Positions 37,108-51,400 are shown, numbered from the stretch's first letter. The stretch: DNA of 64,000 bases from Anoplolepis gracilipes (GCF_047496725.1 NC_132970.1:18280501-18344500); one strand, 5' to 3'. The notes: generated by a model from the letters alone, not told the origin. Numbers and translations: made by a program.

Positions 37108-40100
37108 CTACCAAACACTACATTTCTTCTTGGGATTCATCGGCGAGCCCACTGGACAGCCGAAAGCCTTGGCAAAGTCCTCGCTGTTTGACAGGGGACC
37201 CAGCACCCGTACCGGACCGGGCGAATGCACGCTGCTTCGGATCTTTGTGAGAGCATCCTCCGGCCTCATGGAACCGCACCAGATCTGCGCGTAATTTAGG
37301 AAGAACAACTGGTCGTGCGTGAGATTCACTCCCGGTAGCAACGGTTCTTCGCCATGGATAGAGACCCACTTTTTGTAAGCCTATTTGATGAAAAGAGATT
37401 ATATCGTAGACATCCTAAGTGTATTTTGAATATTAAATTTAAAAGCTCTACGTGCATTCTTCGAATCAGTGCGTACTTTCAATTCATTTTTTTTTTCAAA
37501 TGTATATAATTATTTAATTTTTTAAATAATTTTCAGAAATTTAAAACGTATGTTGCTTGACACATAGCATATTTTTATTTTGATTTATTTGATTACCCTG
37601 AAGGACTGTTTGAGGCCGCCATTGTCGGCGATATTTTCTCCTTGAGTCATTCTACCATTGATGTATAGATTCACTTCCTGCAACTTGTATTTAGAATATT
37701 GGTCTACGATGCATTGCGCCCTTTCGCGAAACGCTCTAACAGTGGCATTGTTCCACCACTGCATCATATTGCCGTCTTTGTCGAATTGACGACCCTTATC
37801 GTCAAAGCCATGGGTAATCTCGTGACCAATTACTACACCAATACCGCCATAATTTAAGGACTTGGGGAAGTGCTGAGAGTAAAAAAGCGGCTGTAGAATC
37901 CCCGCAGGAAATACTAAAATAATACCAGCATACGAACCGATTAATGTTTTGCAGCTTTTACAGATTATAATAACCGTTTATTTATCAATATGATTATGAT
38001 TAAAATTGCACATTGTTAGGCTGATGAAATCTTCATAATTTTTAAATAATGTAGATTAAAATTTACTATTAAAATTTATAAACCGATTTTACATTGAAAT
38101 TCCTAGATACTTGGAATTGTCGTCGAATTTTTAAACCGTGAGAATTAGTCGCTATAATGGTAATAATGATAATTTGTAGCAAATACACGTGACTGACCTA
38201 TATCATTTTTGTTGGGATTGTAGAAAGCATTCACTACAGCAGGTTCAGTCGACCACTTATTCTTGTCGACTGGCTTCCGCAGTTTTTGCAAATTATGATA
38301 AGCGTCGTATTTGAGCAGGGCAAAGATGTTCTCCAGAAAGTGATTTTCCGTTATGTTTAGCTATAATTAAATAACTCTTTGCGTACAACATATTAATTCA
38401 GAATTAAAAATGCATAAAGAAGAAAAAATAAACAAAAAAGAAAAGTCGGAAATATGAATTTGATATTCAACGTTTCATATTCAATGATATAATAAAACAA
38501 TATTTAATAAATCATCTAAATGTCTTTCTAGGTTTCAAATTATCAAAAAAAGATTTTTTAATAACTTATTTTTTTCTGATATTTTATTAAAATATAAATA
38601 GACCATTAATTAGTCTAGAATAATTTATATGTATAAATGAAATATAATATTGTACGATATCATCGTAAAATATGAAGTTTTTACCATTACGTATTCTATA
38701 GAGAGTTCAACTGGATCCTTCAAAAATTCTGGATATCCGATTCGCTCGTTCATCGAATCGGCCTTTTTCTTTGCTACCATCCGGGTTTCGTCGTCCATCC
38801 AATGATTTTCAGTTAGCAGTTCATTAAAAGCCTCGCGAATCGTCCGGATCATCTCTAGAGCAGTCTCCTGAAAAACAGACACGTTCCAATTTATAAATCA
38901 AAGAGGTATCAATCAAATGTAGGTCATTCCCAGAACGGAAGATACGTACCTTGCTCTCGTGATTAAAATTGTCGCGTATAAAAAGAGCCCCTACCGCCAT
39001 TCCGAGTTTTTTGTTGGTCCACTCGACGCATTGCGACCATCTATTCCTCTCGCTGAGAATGCCCAGTAAAATTTTACGGAATTCGATCCGCTTCTGTTGA
39101 TACTCGTTGATCATATGAGGCATAATTGACATGACGAGCCGCCACAGAATATAGTTGTGTAAAGTCCTGTAAAATTTATACTCGATTGAAAATTCAAAGA
39201 TTTGCAAAATCTAAGATTCTCAAGCTCGGTTAAAATTTAACTGAAGGATTATTATAGCAATAGTTTCAATATCTATCCATTTTATGGAGAATAAAAACTC
39301 AAAGGATTCACAAATAGAAAACTTGAAAGGAGTTTTAAAAAAATAAAGGATTCGAGGATTTTTAAATTTAATTTGGTGGAGTTAAGAGAATTAAAATTAT
39401 GTCAGAGGAAAAAATTCAGTCAGAAGAATTATATATATTGTCTATATTATTACCTGCGATCCGTCTTCGAGATGATACGGCCCATCTGCATGAAATATGG
39501 CATTGCGTATGTCACGACCGGTTCATCTTCGTCGATTGGGACATTAATGAACTCTCGCAAGTAACTGAGCCACTGCAGCTGTGGTACTTCTCGCTGCAAT
39601 TCTCGCAATGTTAATTTCCGATAAATCGCCGAAGTATCATGCCTGTCCGCTTCCGGTAATGAAGCCTGAATCACGTGGAACCATTGTACAGAATCATTAC
39701 GTTAATGTAACATTTACATGATCCATCGCAAAATTAAATATGCACACATTAATTTTAATTAAGAGATTAAATGTTTCTTAATTATTCCGAAAATTTTTGA
39801 GACAAACTATGTAAGATTATAATAAACATAAAGAGAAGACATACATTGGCAAGCTGTTTCTCTAAAACGATCACTCGATTAAACTCCTCGGCAGCTGAAT
39901 AAGGATTTGCACCAAGCAAGATAGCGACGTTCGTCATATAATTATGATAAGCCTTCAATTCGGCTTCGCTGCTCTTCTTCAAGTAATAATCTCTGCTAGG
40001 TAATGCCAATTGCATCTGATCCAACTGCGTAAACGAATGAAAACATTGTTATATTTCTTTACAGTGTTTCCAAAAACTACTTTCTGCTTTCTTATCCAGA

Positions 40101-40832
40101 AATATTCTCCGAATGACAGAGAAACTCTACGAATTATAAACATAAATTTTCTCTTGCAAGAAAAAAAATCAATTTTCAAGAATACATTATAAAGAGAAAT
40201 ATGTTTTATAGTGAAAATATCAATTAAATTTCAAAATTTGTATTAGTACAAATTGTACTGCAACGATATTATTGGTATTCTACTTTGATTTGAGCCAAAC
40301 ATCGATCTGACGGCAATTTGTTGGATTTTTGATTAGAAGAAAATAAAGAGTAGTAAAAAAATATATAAACGAGAATTAAAGTAAAAAAAAAAGTTAAAAG
40401 TATATAAACAAGAATTAAAGTCTTTTATTTTGCATATAAAACAATTTTTCTCATGCGAATATTTGTAATTATTATATGTATATACATATATTGTAGTATA
40501 CATATGTGTTTGTATTTTAATATATTGATTTTTTATAGGTTTTTTTTACATTCCTAATAACTGCTGATATTTACATAAGAAATTATTTAGAGATTGAAAT
40601 CAAATAAAAAAATAAATAAATATGTGTTTATATTATTAGGTTATATTAAATAATTATTTAAATAAAATAAGGCAAAGAGAATTTTTATCACTGCATAAAC
40701 AAAAGTGTTAAGTTTTCTCAAGGGAACCAGTTCTATACTGACGTAAAAATTTTGATATAAAATAAATACAAGAGACGTGCAGATATAATCTGGACTTCTT
40801 TTTTTAAATCATAAGCATAAGTCTTTTTATAT

Positions 40833-40871
<39 letters not shown>

Positions 40872-43722
40872 TATTTCTGTAAATTTTATGAGACAATAAT
40901 TAATTGTAATCATCCTTCCGACCATTTTAAATGTGTATTCTTCGAAGAAGGAAGATTACATAAGTAAATAAATAAATAAAATATGTTTTTGTCTTAAATA
41001 TTATTTTACAATTTTGAAATATAGAAAAGTCCAGATGAGACTCGAACGACTCCCATATGTTACGATGTTGACGTGTTGTATAGCCGTCGACTGACGGGGC
41101 CTTACTTTGCCGGCGCACCTGGAGGATGTTGGCTGAGGAATTCTTATCGTCTGGACCGACCCATTGTTCCACCAGCACACCCTCGTTGTACTCGCCGCGT
41201 AGACGACCTAGAAGGACTTCCGGTGGATCAAGCGGCGGTTTCCAAGATGGTCCTACCACTGCCGGCCAACCACCAAGACTCTCCAAGATTTTCTTTAACG
41301 GGGCGTCCCCAATCTCTCGTATGCGAGCTGCGTTTTTATATCATTTTGTTTTTGTAAGATATGCGAGACACACGTTCTTTTATTCTTTACAATTTATGTT
41401 GTTAATTTACATGCAGTAATTTTGCCGGAGGATATATCGATATAAAGCGAAAACTTTACTTTCAGAGATTTTATATTTTTTCTCTCTTTTTTTTTTCTTC
41501 CAGATTTTTTGGAAACTTGATTCGAGAAAACTTTCAAGTATCAATTTTAAACATTTTAATTCAGATATTTCTTCAAACATTTTCGATTTTGAACAAAAAT
41601 GTCAATTTATCGGAAGGTTCTATAATCGAATGAAGGGCAGAGAAAGGGAAGAGTTGAATCATTTTTTTGCATATATCATTTATACCCACGGATGTCCATA
41701 CACGACCTGTAGAACATCTTCGCTTTGAGAGTGGCATTATTGTCATTTGGGTTAGACGGCTCTTCGAGTAGGCGCTTCAGGATCACCTGCAGCTGATCGG
41801 CCAGTACCTCGAAAGTGCTGATGGAGCTTCGGTCCTCCGGTATCACGTGCAATCGATTCCACGTGCCGCAGGCGTATTGAAAAAAGTCTACGCAGGGTGC
41901 CGCGGTGCTGTCCATCGCCGTTAATAAACTTGCCGCTACATTGTCAATGAAAGCCCTCTTGTTATTCTCACTCTATGTGAGATTGACAGGCGTTTACGTC
42001 AAAACCACTGAAGTCTGTACATATTGGAAAGGCGAGGAAGAATAGCGAGACAGATAAAACTCCAAACGTCGTCTCTTTCAGAATACAACAAGAAAGTTTA
42101 TTTTATATCCTATATTGAAAAATATATTTAGTTTTATAATGAATACCGATTAAATGCGCTTTCAATGTGCGTGCATACATTAAAAAAAAAAACAAAGCTA
42201 TTCGCTGTTTTTCTTCCTCTCATTTTTTTTCTATACGAGAATGATGTGAAAGCGCTCATTCTATTACATAGGTATGTCTAGACTTCCATGATTAAAGCCG
42301 ACGATTATTCGTCAGAAATACATTTAATTTTATTTTCTCTTTCCAATATGTAATTATATATAGTATTATTAAAATAAAATTGATTTGTGTTTTTAGAAAA
42401 ATCTAATAAGTTTATGGTCTAAAATCTTCACAATTTGTCAATCAAAATCATGATTTGCATGATATAATCTCTAATTTAATCTGAGAACATTGAAAAACGT
42501 ATTTTTTTGTATTCAATTCTGATTATCAAATAGTACCTAATTCATATATCGGCTTATTTACTTTTATATATATCTTTTTGCTTATCGTTAGATTAATTAT
42601 TATTTCAAATTATGTCATACTGTTTAAAAATAATACATGTAAAATTAATAACATATGACAATAATAATATAATGATTAATAATTATTTTATTAATAGAGC
42701 AATTAGTCAGAAATATAATTGAAGAAATTTTTGTCTTTTTGGATAATTTAAATGTTATATTGGAGGAATTTTATAAGAAAATACACTTCTAAATCGATTT
42801 TTGTGTTTTTTTTTTTTAGTAATGTCATCTTTATATATTTGTTGCAAGTTAAAATTTAATAGATGGGTATCTAATTAAAAGAGTATGTTAAACGTTACAA
42901 GAAGCAATAATAATTTTAAAAAATGAATTAAAAGAATGTACCTGTTCGGACGCATGCTTCCGTCATACAAACGTTTGGCTCTGAAAATAAAAATGCGGAG
43001 ATAAAAAATACGAAGAAATAGATTAAAAAATCATTATTATTTAAATTCTCATTCTTTTACCATCGTGTTACTTAATCGTTTTAGATTTAAAAATTTTTTC
43101 CATTTTAAGATTTATTCAAATATCATTAAAGTAATATATAAAGGATAAAACTTACGAGGTTCTCGCACGCATTCACGGCTGGTGTTTAACGCCAATAGCA
43201 GAAGTATAAACAGACAAACTGCTAGCAAAGTGATAGCCAGCACACCGAGCAAACGTTGTCTACTCGCTGTTCCTCTTCGTCTTCGTGTGATTGAGGTAGC
43301 ACGTGTTATACCAATTGGCCTTTGCGGCTTGACCGGATGTTGGAGAACGGATGTGGTAGTACTGCCGCGTGGACCATAAGTCACCTAAGTATAATCGATT
43401 AATATAAAGCAATGACACATTTTTCTTCTAACATGAAGAATAAATAGGTAGTTTTATTCATCGATATTTTTGAAAATGTTTATCAAATTGCTGAAGAGAA
43501 AATTACTTGAATTATAGATACAAATAAAAATGATGCAAGAAATGTTTGCAAAGATCCTCGGGAACATACTCTGGAGCGTTTTAATCATCGAGATGATCGT
43601 ACCTGAAGAGGATTCGCAGTAGGAGCACTTTCCTGACCAATCGATCCCGATCCTGACAGATCGGCTGGCTGTTCGGTAACGGTGGTGGTTCGTAGATATC
43701 CGTTGTTTCTTTCGGACTTCAT
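37108..43722 (-). CDS. Neprilysin-like M13 zinc metallopeptidase, type II membrane protein
   Basis: M13 ectoenzymes cleave extracellular peptides and need zinc. Exons in transcript order 43603-43722, 43156-43384, 42942-42980, 41690-41935, 41119-41327, 39845-40024, 39454-39665, 38950-39166, 38685-38867, 38198-38360, 37597-37913 and 37108-37380 give 2388 nt, 795 residues. An N-terminal cytosolic part of about 84 residues with an RRRR stop-transfer flank precedes a membrane segment near 85-106 (LLGVLAITLLAVCLFILLLL). The ectodomain has MDSTAAPCVDFFQYACGTWN, NAFYNPNKNDIVFPAGILQP, the zinc site HEITH at 630-634, GENIADNGG with the third ligand E692 and D696, HSPGPVRVLG, and the canonical CSVW end. 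The enzyme looks catalytically intact. I cannot place it among neprilysin 1-5 or ECE. ATG 43722 follows an in-frame stop about 60 bases upstream; the donor at 41689 (GTGGGT) was chosen to keep frame. Confidence 0.95.
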
Positions 43723-44095
43723 CCTCGTCTCGCTGATCCTTCGCGGAATGTCCTTTCGATGCGAGAGGCAGGTAGCTCTTGCTCATCGGAGGGACAGTTC
43801 GCGATCCTTCCAGCGCGGCCTTCTCCGCGGAAAGTGCTGAACGCGGAAAGAAGATCTCAAGAGATCACAGAATACGCAGAACGAACGCTCTTTTATCTGT
43901 CTTCAGGGCTGTCTTCAGGTTACGATGGGAACGGCGCGGATGTGCCGCGGTTCTTCGCGAACACCTTCGAGATCCGCGGTGCGTTCGCGCGCCCGCAAAA
44001 TTGCCATTGCCGGTCAATTATCATCCCTCGAAGAAGATTTGAAGGAAGAGAAGGAGCTCCTTTTTCAATCGATCATCATGCAATAGTCTAATTCA
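43723..44095 (-). promoter_or_regulatory. CpG-containing 5' UTR/promoter region of the M13 gene
   Basis: GC- and CpG-rich compared with its surroundings (CCGCGG, CGCGCG motifs around 43800-44000) and directly upstream of the start codon. The ORFs here on the + strand look like products of the base composition, not genes. Confidence 0.45.
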
Positions 44096-44286
44096 ATAAT
44101 CTAGCTAGAAGAACACAAAGATTTTTTGCTTCTCAGAAAAAAATTCGATGTGGCATTTACGCGATATCTATAATTAATAATCTATAATTAAAGATTCTAC
44201 AGAAAATCCGATGAAAAAGGAAATATATTCTGTTAGATTGAAGTTGATGGCATATCAATATTTATCTAATTTTTCTAGAATATTGA

Positions 44287-44403
44287 GAAACTCGAGCTCT
44301 TAAAGACATAAAAACAAAAAGCTAATAGAAAAATAATTCACTCAAATAAGAAACTCGAGCTCTTAAAGACGTAAAAACGAAAAGCTAATAGAAAAATAAT
44401 TCA
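44287..44403 (+). repeat. 63-bp tandem duplication
   Basis: Two adjacent copies beginning GAAACTCGAGCTCTTAAAGA at 44287 and 44350, differing at a few positions (ACATAAAAACAA/ACGTAAAAACGA). The rest of 44096-45390 is AT-rich and holds nothing I can identify. Confidence 0.85.
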
Positions 44404-45394
44404 TCTGAAATATTTTTCATCACATGAGCTTTCAGTTAAAGTATCTTAGGTATTAATAAAAATCAAAATAGAAGCTCTATTAATAGATATTCATATTTTA
44501 TGCGTATATCTAATGATATAAGAGCAAATTGTATCATGTGTGTGAAACATGTTTCTAATATAAATCTTCAATACATAGACTTATTTCTCTCATTATAACA
44601 CAATTAAATGTTAATTAACAGATCTATTGAAAAACTATTGGAAGATTTGAAGAAAAGTCATTGGCTTTATTTTAAAAGTTTGAGGTGATTTTAAGAAACT
44701 TCATTAAAAAAACAATTTCGTATATTTCTTGTATAATACGTTTAAAAAGTTATTCGACTTTGAAATTTCCTCTACATCTCCATTCATAAAAAAAATAATA
44801 TACTGTAATATAATACAATGTAAAAATTATAGTTCTTTTTCATTTTTAATTATCAACATTGAACTTGACAATTTGTTGTGAGCAAAAGATCTATTTAAAT
44901 ATAGATCAACTGAAGAAGAAAATTTCATTAACTAATTATACATCAGAAACTCGATATTCCCAATAACTTGTAAACTTCTACTGCTTATAACTTAAAAGTT
45001 ATTTCAACTTTGATACTGAAATAACCATCAATTTTTCATTTTTTTCGCATATTAATGAATAAACATATTAAAGAACAACTCATTCTATATATACACGTAT
45101 CTAGTTATTCCAAAAATAATTATGTACATAGTATATAATAATAACTAATAATGCAGAAAAAATAGTATGTATAAAAAAATCTTTACATATTATAGAAAAA
45201 AATAGAATGAAATAGATGTTTTTAATCAATTAATTTCAATAAGAAGTTTTGGGATAAATCACGTTGAATGCATCAAAGGATCCAAATGGTCGACAATATA
45301 TGAGACTCGCATTACATGATGCTCTTATTTATCGATAACATGTACCTTGCATAATTAGCGATCAGATTTAACGTTTATTACGAAAATTATCGTA

Positions 45395-45800
45395 TCGAGA
45401 TGACACTTTTAACACAATTTATTCACTGCGAACAAGGAACGATCCCATTAAAACAATCGGACGCGATAAGATCTGCGACAGGGCGAGTTCACATTCGTGG
45501 CTCGTGTACAGAAGCAACAAGCGTTCTGCGAAAAACTGTCGGGGGTGTCGATCGAAGCCTCCGCCGTCGGTGGTGGCGCGATATCGAGAAGAGAAGACGC
45601 GAGAGAGAGGGTGCGTCGAGACGGGCGGGTGAGCCGCTACGCAAAGGTACGGGGTGTGCTACTGAGGTCGGGGGGGAAAAAAAAAAGAACCGGTCGATGC
45701 TGCAATGCAGCATGTGGTCTCGGATCCGTGCTACGACGCGCAACGGCAACGTCTCGAAGCTGCTTACTTCGAGGGGGTTGCTTAATACTTAATACAAAAA
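45395..45800. other. Isolated CpG-rich island, possible distal promoter or non-coding exon
   Basis: A sharp rise in GC and CpG with purine runs (GAGAGAGAGG) in otherwise AT-rich DNA. A 130-codon + frame (45400-45792) and overlapping frames on both strands result from the composition and resemble no protein. It could be a distal promoter of the M13 gene, 1.7 kb from its start codon. Confidence 0.35.
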
Positions 45801-46507
45801 GGGGATACGGAAATTGGAGAGATGCAGTGAAGATAAAATTTGTCCAATTTATATAAGGGCTCTTATGAGAATTATATGTCGATCAATATATGTATAATCA
45901 AATTTTTTCAAAGCGTAAACGATCTTGCAAGAAAAAAAAGATGATAGATTTGATGCATGATTTGTTGCGCGCAATGATAGAATTGTGATATAAAATAATA
46001 TAAATCTAATATAAAATAAAAATTATCTCTTACATAAATCTGTAATCTGTTAATAGAATAACTTTTTTTTCTTCCAAATTTCATATTTCATAGAAAAATT
46101 TAGAAAGGAGCCGCGTTATCAGAATTCATTTTAAATCATCGACACGCTGAATCGATCACGATAAATATACGATAATCGAATAGTTTATTTCTCGAATTCT
46201 TTTTTTTTTTTTTAACAAAGATTTTCTTCAAAATATCATTGTGACGAGTTTATTTGTAATTTTACTATTTTAAAGAAAGAAAAATATATATTAGAATTTT
46301 TAAAAATATATTTTCTAGACAAATTCAATATATTTTTGAAAATACTCAAAAAAGCTTTAGGAAGAGATATTTGAAAGAAAATATATTTTTCAGAAAAGGA
46401 GATTCATCGTTAAAATTATTTTATTCATCGAGATGTGTGTCTGTGTTTGGGTCTCAAACATTTGATTTTGTGCAACACGTAATAAGGAGTAATGATGTGA
46501 TTACACA

Positions 46508-46541
<34 letters not shown>
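46508..46541. repeat. (TA)n microsatellite
   Basis: Pure TA run of about 16 units; a homopolymer A run of about 25 follows at 46659-46683. Confidence 0.85.
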
Positions 46542-46543
<2 letters not shown>

Positions 46544-46658
46544 ATTTATAATTATATTACTAATTGTTAAAGATATAAAGAAAGTAAACGATTTACTTTA
46601 TGCCATGCATTATTTATTTATCGATTCATACATTTTTAAAAATTGATTTACATTTCTA

Positions 46659-46683
46659 AAAAAAAAAAAAAAAAAAAAAAAAA
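46659..46683 (+). repeat. Poly(A) homopolymer run
   Basis: About 25 consecutive A residues. It could be the tail of an old retroposed copy, but nothing upstream resembles a processed gene or SINE, so I treat it as a simple repeat. Confidence 0.7.
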
Positions 46684-48403
46684 CATTTGATTTCTATTAT
46701 TACAAGACTCATTAAAGTCCCATGGGGAGATTGTATATCGATTTATTGTAAAAACAATAATTCAATATATAATCTTTCAACAAGACTTTGAAATTGAAAG
46801 AATACTGATTACATGATAGTTTAAACGGTTCCAGCATGTAAAGATGCTCGCCCGGGACTACATATCCATGAAAAATTGGATAATATCGAAGTTATATAAT
46901 AACAAATTTCTATGCGGATGCGTAACACAGATTCCGCGTGTTGTAACGACGAACGTTTCGGTCTTTGTGTTTATTACATCTCAAGATTGCGTTTCAGAAA
47001 AACGCTGATAATATGCGAGAGACGTCTTCCCTTTAGAATTAATTCGGGAAGGATTCGACATATCGCGCGTTCTTCAGCCGGAAGACGAAACTCGCACTAA
47101 ACGCGGCGTAAAACTCGTGTTACGAGTCAAGAATGTGCCGAGAAAAATGTACGATTGAAATTTGTAAAATGTACGAGAAATTTATAAATATACGGAGCTG
47201 CAAGAGATACACAATGCGTATCTCAATGTGTATTACACATTCGCAAGCAGTTCGAAGAAAGATGGTTTTAATAAAAGTAACAAAAAGATGTATCACATCA
47301 CACCGAACACAAATATCTTGACTGCATTTCGTGTAGTCTAGGAACGAGCACATAAGAGTGACTGAATCGAGCAAACTACTACTCTTTCTCTTGCTATATT
47401 ATATACTCCTATATTCGCATAATGACTTAACGCAGTGACAACAATGTAGTCATTTTTTTAAATTTTCTAATTAACTTGATCTCATATTTTTTATTATCCA
47501 TCTAATATGTTTTTTCGATTTTTATATATTTATGACTGATAATAACTCTAAATCAATTTTACAAAAATAAATTCAACAATAAACAATGGCAAAAAGATAA
47601 TAAAAAGTCATGCAAACGTTTGACTAAGGAAATATATAATGTTGATTATAATTAATCGATATAAATTTTATATATTTAACCAAAAACTCGGCATGCAAAT
47701 TCAGCACCTATCGTCAAAACGTTAAGTCCAATCTTATTTAAAGGAGTAGATAAAGTATGTTTTTCTACTGTTAATGCATAACGACAAATAAAAAATTAAA
47801 ACGCGTAGCCACAATGTGCGTCTCGACGATCGTGAAATCGATGATCGATAATGATTATATACTCATTGCTCAGCAACAATTAAGAGATCACTGTTTCGAA
47901 ATGTTGATTTTTGTCTGATACATTCAGTGATTAAAAAAGCTAAAATATCACATTTACGTAAACGTGTTTGTTAAACACAAAATTACAAAATCAAGGATAA
48001 ATTGATTAAGAAATACATTACGCGTTAAGTATATTTACAAAAAAATGCTACTCCAAGGTGTCATATATTTTATAATAATGTTAATGGTGGATCTACATAA
48101 TACTTCTGCAAAACTTTTCTAAAAAATAAAGTTTATTTTACAAAAAGAAAAAAAAAAAAATATATATATATATATATATATGTACTCGTATATATAATTT
48201 TTATATATACATATATATAACGTAGCTAAATACATATAATTTTTTATTATTAAAAAAATTAATATATAAAGAGACTACTTGTGTCAAAAATCATATTTAA
48301 AAAATAAGTACATATCTTTAAATGTAAAATTACTATAAATTTTATTTTAATTATATATATAATAAAATTTAATTATATATATCATTAAAATAAAATAAAA
48401 CGT

Positions 48404-48410
<7 letters not shown>

Positions 48411-48458
<48 letters not shown>
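48411..48458. repeat. (TA)n microsatellite
   Basis: About 24 TA units, among the longest in the window; surrounding 47,400-49,400 is AT-rich and gene-free as far as I can see. Confidence 0.9.
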
Positions 48459-48462
<4 letters not shown>

Positions 48463-51400
48463 CAATTATTATTCAACACAATTAGACTAAATTTTAGTTA
48501 AAAAAAAAGAAAAAAAAGATAATAGCAGTTCCTAAAGCAATATGTTTTAATATATATAACATTTTATAACCAAAACTGATTTGAGTATTCCGCTAGATCC
48601 TCCATCTTTTGCAATCTATAGCCGTAGCATTTTTTAGTAATTATATAGATATAGAGAGCCGCTATTGATTTCAATAATTTTCAAATATGTTATCAAAGTC
48701 AACTTCGAGTAATGTTAAAAGTTTTAATCGGCACTCGTTATTTCTTAAAAAATTATTAATAAAAAAAGTATAATAAATAGCATGTAATTCTGTGATACCG
48801 ATATGTAGACCATATGTTTGCATATTATATTGTTCGTTATAAAGTAAAACCAGATAATATAAGATGGACATTCACTTTGCATGGAAAATTGGAAACTCAT
48901 GTGGAGCCGTATAATGATCCACAGAAAACGTGTTCCTCTCTTGAGAATTGAACGAGGCAAAACTTCTCCCTTTCTGGGGGATCATTATAAAATGCTACTT
49001 GACTTTTTCCAAGAACGAGTAATTACATTCTATTTTTAAAAACTTTTTAAGAAATAACGAGCGCCGAAACTTTTACAACATTACTCAAAATGATGACGTT
49101 GATAACATATCTGAAAAATTATTATTTAAGTTGAGAGTAATTCCTTATATCTGTATAATTATCCATTTTTTATCAAGTCTTTCGCACGTAATTGTGATTT
49201 AGCATATAGTTCTTTAAAGCACTTTTTAGATAAATTTCCAAAACGAATATCTCGATGATATCTTTATAAAGCTCTTTATAAGGGTTGAATTAAAGTGATT
49301 TCTTAATTGTGCTTTTGCAGTGTATTAATTTCCATACCCGTATACTTGAATTCGACACGCATCGAGAGCAGCAGAAAGCGGCTCTAACTAACATCGATAG
49401 AGTGCTTAGAAAGTAATGCACGATTACAACGAGTTTCGTTTTTTTTTTTTTTTTTTTCCATACCGGCACACTATTATTCGTAGCCGGTTCGAACAGATAC
49501 AACAACGAGCACAAAGGACAGCGAAAAATTAACCGACCTCTCGCGCGATTCGTCTGATCGAATTAAGCCGCGCGATAATTAATATACGATCGCGAAGCCT
49601 CTCTCGTCGGCGCGCTCATGCACACAATAATACGCATAGACGACCACGCAACGTACATACATATACATTTTATAAATCTTGACATTGCTAAGTGAAACAG
49701 TTATTCGGCATTGTATATTTGTGTGTGTGTGTGTGTGTGTGTTATGTGTGAAGACATCGACGAAGAAAAATATATATGTAGCGCGAGTGTGGTTTTATTC
49801 GGATGTGATGATTCAACGTCGCAAGCAACAACGAGTGAGACTTCAATATTAAACTTCGATGTCACTCCATCGATTTTTCATCGACGACATATGAGAAGAA
49901 AACGGGTCCAATACGGTTCTCTGCGCATAACCCGCTTTCCTCATATATACATATATAGTATAACTATGAAAACGAGATTCGTCCTCGAGAATAATAGGGA
50001 CGATTACATTTTGCAGTTTGCTTCAACTCGCAGACTCTGTCTGAAGAAAAAAATGTATCATAATAAGACAATTATCTCATTCACGAAGGAGGTGACTCAT
50101 TAACGATGGTGTAACATTGAGAACTTTAGTGATCGTTTCAATTTCTAGAAGCGCGACGAAAAAAAAAAAAAAATAGATCTTCAACGAAGCTTCTCGTTAG
50201 ATCAGTTTCACAATGTCTAGCGTTATCGCCAAAGAAAAATTGGAAAGCAAAACGGTCCAGAAGACTCAAAGCCTCAAGCCTCTCGCTAATATATTCCCTT
50301 TTGCTCGACATTACTTCTCTGCACATACAATACGTATTATGTATACGAGAACGTGCGACACGATACATAGTATGTATTAATTAATTAACGTGTCGATAAT
50401 CGCGATTGCCTGGCCCGTGATTGTTGATCGTCCGCGTTGAATATAGTAAATTACACGTCAAAGTTATGCATCGACAAAGCTTTTGCACACGAGAAAAGCG
50501 ACGCTAAATTTCGTTATTACAATTCCTTTTCCTTTCCATCTTCATCAACCGTTAACAAAATCATTCGCAAGAAATAATTTTGTTAACAGTTGCTTTTTTT
50601 CTTTTTTTTTAAATACGAAGATTTGTCGTGCATTCTTGTCCCAAAATTCGCTAAGCTATGAAATTCATGTGAATCCCAGAAACTTCGAAATAAGACTAAC
50701 AATAAGGATAATTTGGAGGCCTTAAATCTCTGGATTTCCATTCTTTGACGATCGCGTGATACCATCGTAACATGACGGGGCACAATCCTTCTTTATCAGC
50801 GTATACACGTGACGATTATACATGTCGCGTGCACGCACGCACACGCACGCAACTATTAGAACTAGGACATCGTTCTAAAGATCCATTCGAACAAACGCAG
50901 CGACAGGATATACATAGTTGGGCCCAGTTGTACTTGCGAAACCCTTTGCGAAAGGAAATCTTCAGGCTTGTTACGGACTCTCGCTTCTCGCTTACATACG
51001 GCTCGTTGCTTACATCTAACGTTGTTTTGTTCACCGTTACGTGTGAATAATACGATCTCGATAGAGGAATGCGCGTGTCTGTCTGGCGACATCGTCCTTC
51101 TTGTCTCCGTGCAATTGCCCGAATGGGAAGATCCTCGATCATTTGTACGGCTTACACGAACGAAACGCGATGATCGCCAACATCGCGACGGCAAGTACAA
51201 TATAATAATCGGGAATACGTACGAACCGTGCGTTTCGAAATTAACGCAAGTTTGAAGGTTCAATTCAAGTAAGATCGATCGACACCGAAGATCAGCGTGT
51301 GTCTACGAAAACTTATTAGGCATTATTACTCGTTCGTGCGCTTCCTAGGATTAATAGGATCTTCGTGTATGCTTCATACTTAAATTAATAATTTATCGAA

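Noticed and set aside
41030..41105. Possible tRNA on the minus strand (GTTCGAGTC box-B-like motif)
   Set aside because: The T-stem and acceptor stem do not pair, and no A-box is at the right distance.
43759..44091. 110-codon + strand ORF upstream of the M13 gene, and the minus frame starting at 43786
   Set aside because: GC-rich 5' region shadows. The minus frame from 43786 does not join in phase to the transmembrane exon, whereas the frame from ATG 43722 does.
45400..45792. 130-codon + ORF in the CpG island
   Set aside because: Arginine-rich in several frames at once, as expected of GC-rich random sequence; no domain or splice support.
46659..46683. Retroposed gene suggested by the poly(A) run
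   Set aside because: No coding or SINE-like sequence upstream and no target duplication seen.
50816..51263. Overlapping ORFs on both strands of 95-133 codons
   Set aside because: Mutually antisense, no recognisable domain, no consistent exon chain.
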